Origin: Cinnamomum chago
Lineage: Eukaryota > Streptophyta > Magnoliopsida > Laurales > Lauraceae
Assembly (NCBI GenBank): GCA_038049695.1
Contig: CP142459.1
Coordinates: forward strand, 63,852,001-63,916,000
Direction of reading: 5' to 3'
DNA: 64,000 nucleotides
Position numbers and translations under genes: made by a program. Shown here piece after piece: positions 61,896 through 64,000 of the stretch (positions within the stretch are counted from its first letter, which is position 1; the number at the start of each line of letters is the position of its first letter). A model generated the notes under the pieces. The model was not told the DNA's origin, did not search any database, and saw only the letters and a list, made by a program, of their open reading frames with translations.

Positions 61896-64000
61896 CCTTT
61901 TGATTCTACTACTCCCTTACTTTTGTTCTATCTTATATTGACCTGTTACTCAACTTCACCGGTAAAGTAAATTTACGATTTATTTCATTTATTGTGATTT
62001 GATATTATTTAATCCAATTGTTATTCACACATGTCCCTCCATCATATTGTGAACTAAGCCCAGACCCGTCACCCACCAACAAGTAAAATAAGGAAAAAAA
62101 GCCAAAAAAATCGTTTTGCAGGATTGCCGCCGTATTCATCCGCGGTATTCCTACAATTTCCGGTTTTCCTACTCTCACAGAGGAGGAAAACTGGAAATTG
62201 CGAATTTATGACGACGAAAACTGGAAAATGCGAGTGTACCGCCCATGCCAGCAGCGGTAAAGCTGCATGAGTGTCCAAATGAAGTCCCAGGACCTTTCCA
62301 TTTCCAATTAACGTAAAGTAGAATGAAAGAATCCACAGTTGCGTTTTTTCTTGTAGCCCATATATAGTGAACTCCCATATGATATGAATAGACAGAAAAA
62401 AAAAAATCACACAAGCTGACTTTGGTAATAGACATAGTTGCTTATATGCACAAAAAATCAGTGATGTGTCGACTACTAGGGCATGTTTGTAGGGTTGCAA
62501 AAGGAACGGTTCCGCATCGGAACCATAGTGGGCCCGGACACGTTTCTAAATAACGGTTTCGGTTCCGGATCCGGTCTTGACTCGGAACGTGTTTAGTTGG
62601 TTCTAGACCCGGCACCGATAGGAAAACCCAGATCCGGGTCCACCTAGAGGACTGGAATCTAGTTCCAAAATTGATTTTAATTTATATTTTTCCTTCATTT
62701 TTGTTAAAATAAGCATATCATTTAGCTTATAACGGTGCGTCAAATTCTACTACCTCTAATATTGCATATAAAAATGTCCAAAAAAAGTAGATTTTGAGGT
62801 ACAATTTGCAATATCAAACGCTCATAAGCAGGGTCCTGGGTCCACATGTCGGAACCCGTTTGGACACGGACCCGTTTATCAATCGGAACCTAAATTAGGT
62901 TACGGACCCGGACACGTTTAAGAATAATCGGAACGTAAAATAGGTTCCCGACCCGGTTTTTTTACAGGTCGGATCTTTCGGGTAATCGGATACCCGTTTG
63001 CAGCCCTATAAGTCTGCGAGTATAGGCTATTTTTTTTTTTTTTGTCCAGTTGAAATGTCGGTTTCGCTGGTTTCTCGTATATTCTCAACCGTAGATATTA
63101 AGATCTTTGGTTTTTTACGGTAACAATTATGCACCCTGTATAGTAGAATCAATAATTTTGTAGAACCCAAGATACATTTAGTTTGAAAATTTCCCCGAAA
63201 ATATAGGTCGTGCATGGCCATGAGATTGTTAAACACATATACAATTGTCATGGGCTGCATTCTCACTTTAAGACCAGCGAAAACGTTGTTCAATGCATGG
63301 GTTAAATAATATATGAAATAAGAAAGAGAGGGTTAAATGATCATAACAGAATGGTGAGTCAAATATATGTCGACTGTAACGAAAATAGATAGACAGCTGT
63401 CAAAAGCTGTCTCAGAATGTCTCTCCTCTCTTTTCAGGCGATTGTAACGGGAAACTCCCCATATATAGGATTCCTGCTGACCAAAAAGGCCATACACAAG
63501 TTAGCCCTAGCTAGCGCAAGCCTTTGAGAGTCCTTTTCGCCAACTCAGATGGGCCTACTCGGGAGACGGAGAGTGGTCTAGTTAGGACTAGATCAACTTG
63601 CTTAACGTATAATCATCCTAAATTGAGACAAGCATGCCCTTACTGAATCGATTTTTCCGTGTTCTGTCCATCTTGTACTTGGTTTGAGAGAGCCCAATCC
63701 GCTTCTACCTATTCCATAGTGAAACCCACTCGTCACCTGCAAGGATCCGATCCAAAACGCCCAGATGTTGCTGATTTTTTTAAGTAGGATTTAGTCACGA
63801 GTGGACACAGCCCTATTCGTCGACTTCTCACTCACGAACTATTTCATATTTGGTAAGCTTACTTTACCAGTTAAGTAAAGTGAAGGGCTAATATGAGGGA
63901 CTTTAAAAAGAGAGGCTCAAATAAAAAAAATATTAGGTTTCGAATACCATCTCTTCCATGAAAAAAAAATGTTAAAAGGACACTCTCTCATGCAAGATAA
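61896..64000 (+). repeat. Array unit 13, cut by the window edge
   Basis: 2105 bp are visible. From about 62,450 to 63,600 it carries the unit 3/4 variants (aatagacatag, gaggtacaatttgc, aaatgtcggtttcgc, gaaaatttccccg, cgattgtaacggg), although units 3 and 4 lie about 25 kb away. Confidence 0.93.

Larger units (their letters stand above)
28198..64000 (+). repeat. Tandem array of about 2.62-kb units
   Basis: The anchor ccttttgattctactactcc occurs at 28198, 30823, 33446, 36068, 38690, 41315, 43941, 48780, 51406 (one base changed), 54025, 56649, 59271 and 61896. Spacing is 2619-2626 bp, except unit 7, which holds a solo LTR. All units have the same orientation. Each contains, in order, a 22-bp-stem hairpin (near +260), an hAT-like block (about +590 to +1110), a T tract, unique-looking DNA, a TAGGGGTGTTCATTG motif (about +2120), a tRNA-like SINE segment, (TCCC)n and (TA)n. 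No coding similarity was recognised. Confidence 0.97.

Noticed and set aside
28333-64000. Recurring minus-strand ORFs of 60-140 codons in the array (for example those starting MNNVFAGLKV or MLIGNGKVLG)
   Set aside because: They recur because the DNA repeats. They end in homopolymer-coded Lys or Phe runs, change length with simple-repeat slippage, and show no recognisable domain.
28198-64000. Ribosomal DNA spacer as the identity of the 2.6-kb array
   Set aside because: No 18S, 5.8S, 25S or 5S sequence appears in more than 35 kb.
28198-64000. CRISPR array
   Set aside because: The units are kilobases long, in a plant genome, without short repeat-spacer structure.

Overview
The window is nuclear DNA of a flowering plant. 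It has spliced genes with GT-AG introns, plant DNA transposons (MULE, hAT, Helitron, Tourist-like), a miniature LTR retrotransposon, a solo LTR and a large tandem satellite. Nothing fixes the species, and no cellular gene other than one small cluster is recognisable.

Positions 1-24.6 kb hold three head-to-tail copies, all on the minus strand, of a gene related to the RNA-silencing helicase SDE3/MOV10: copy A (453-2506, 3' end outside the window), copy B (6263-9712) and copy C (19580-23578). Each has three exons, with a 258-bp exon 2 in all three and a 918-bp exon 3 in B and C. The protein keeps the region before the helicase core and the core's first lobe. The Walker A, Walker B and motif III residues have been replaced, and the reading frame stops before the second lobe. 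The copies therefore look like truncated pseudo-helicases. The first exon has grown by internal duplication: a proline-rich module ending in an SDE3-like segment occurs once in A, twice in B and three times in C.

The spacers between the genes have trapped mobile elements, and the sister copies show the empty sites. They include a 588-bp hAT element (5574-6161), a TRIM retrotransposon (10957-13062) split by a Helitron carrying 215-bp tandem repeats (11676-13057), a decayed 5.2-kb MULE (13338-18533) with a transposase relic and a convergent GRF zinc-finger relic, and a small MULE-type MITE (24055-24553). A Tourist-like MITE shared by the B and C spacers is older than the duplication.

From 24.6 to 28.2 kb there is no recognisable gene: a fold-back MITE, a probable SINE, and from about 27.08 kb a degenerate edge copy of the satellite.

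From 28,198 to the right end the DNA is a tandem array of about 2.62-kb units (12 complete and one cut by the window edge), all in one orientation. The unit is a composite of an hAT-like block, a tRNA-like SINE segment, a 22-bp-stem hairpin and microsatellites. Units differ by mosaic variants, which points to repeated unequal exchange or gene conversion. Unit 7 carries a 2.2-kb solo LTR (43962-46173) with a perfect 5-bp target duplication. The short ORFs in the array repeat because the DNA repeats, and I do not call them genes.
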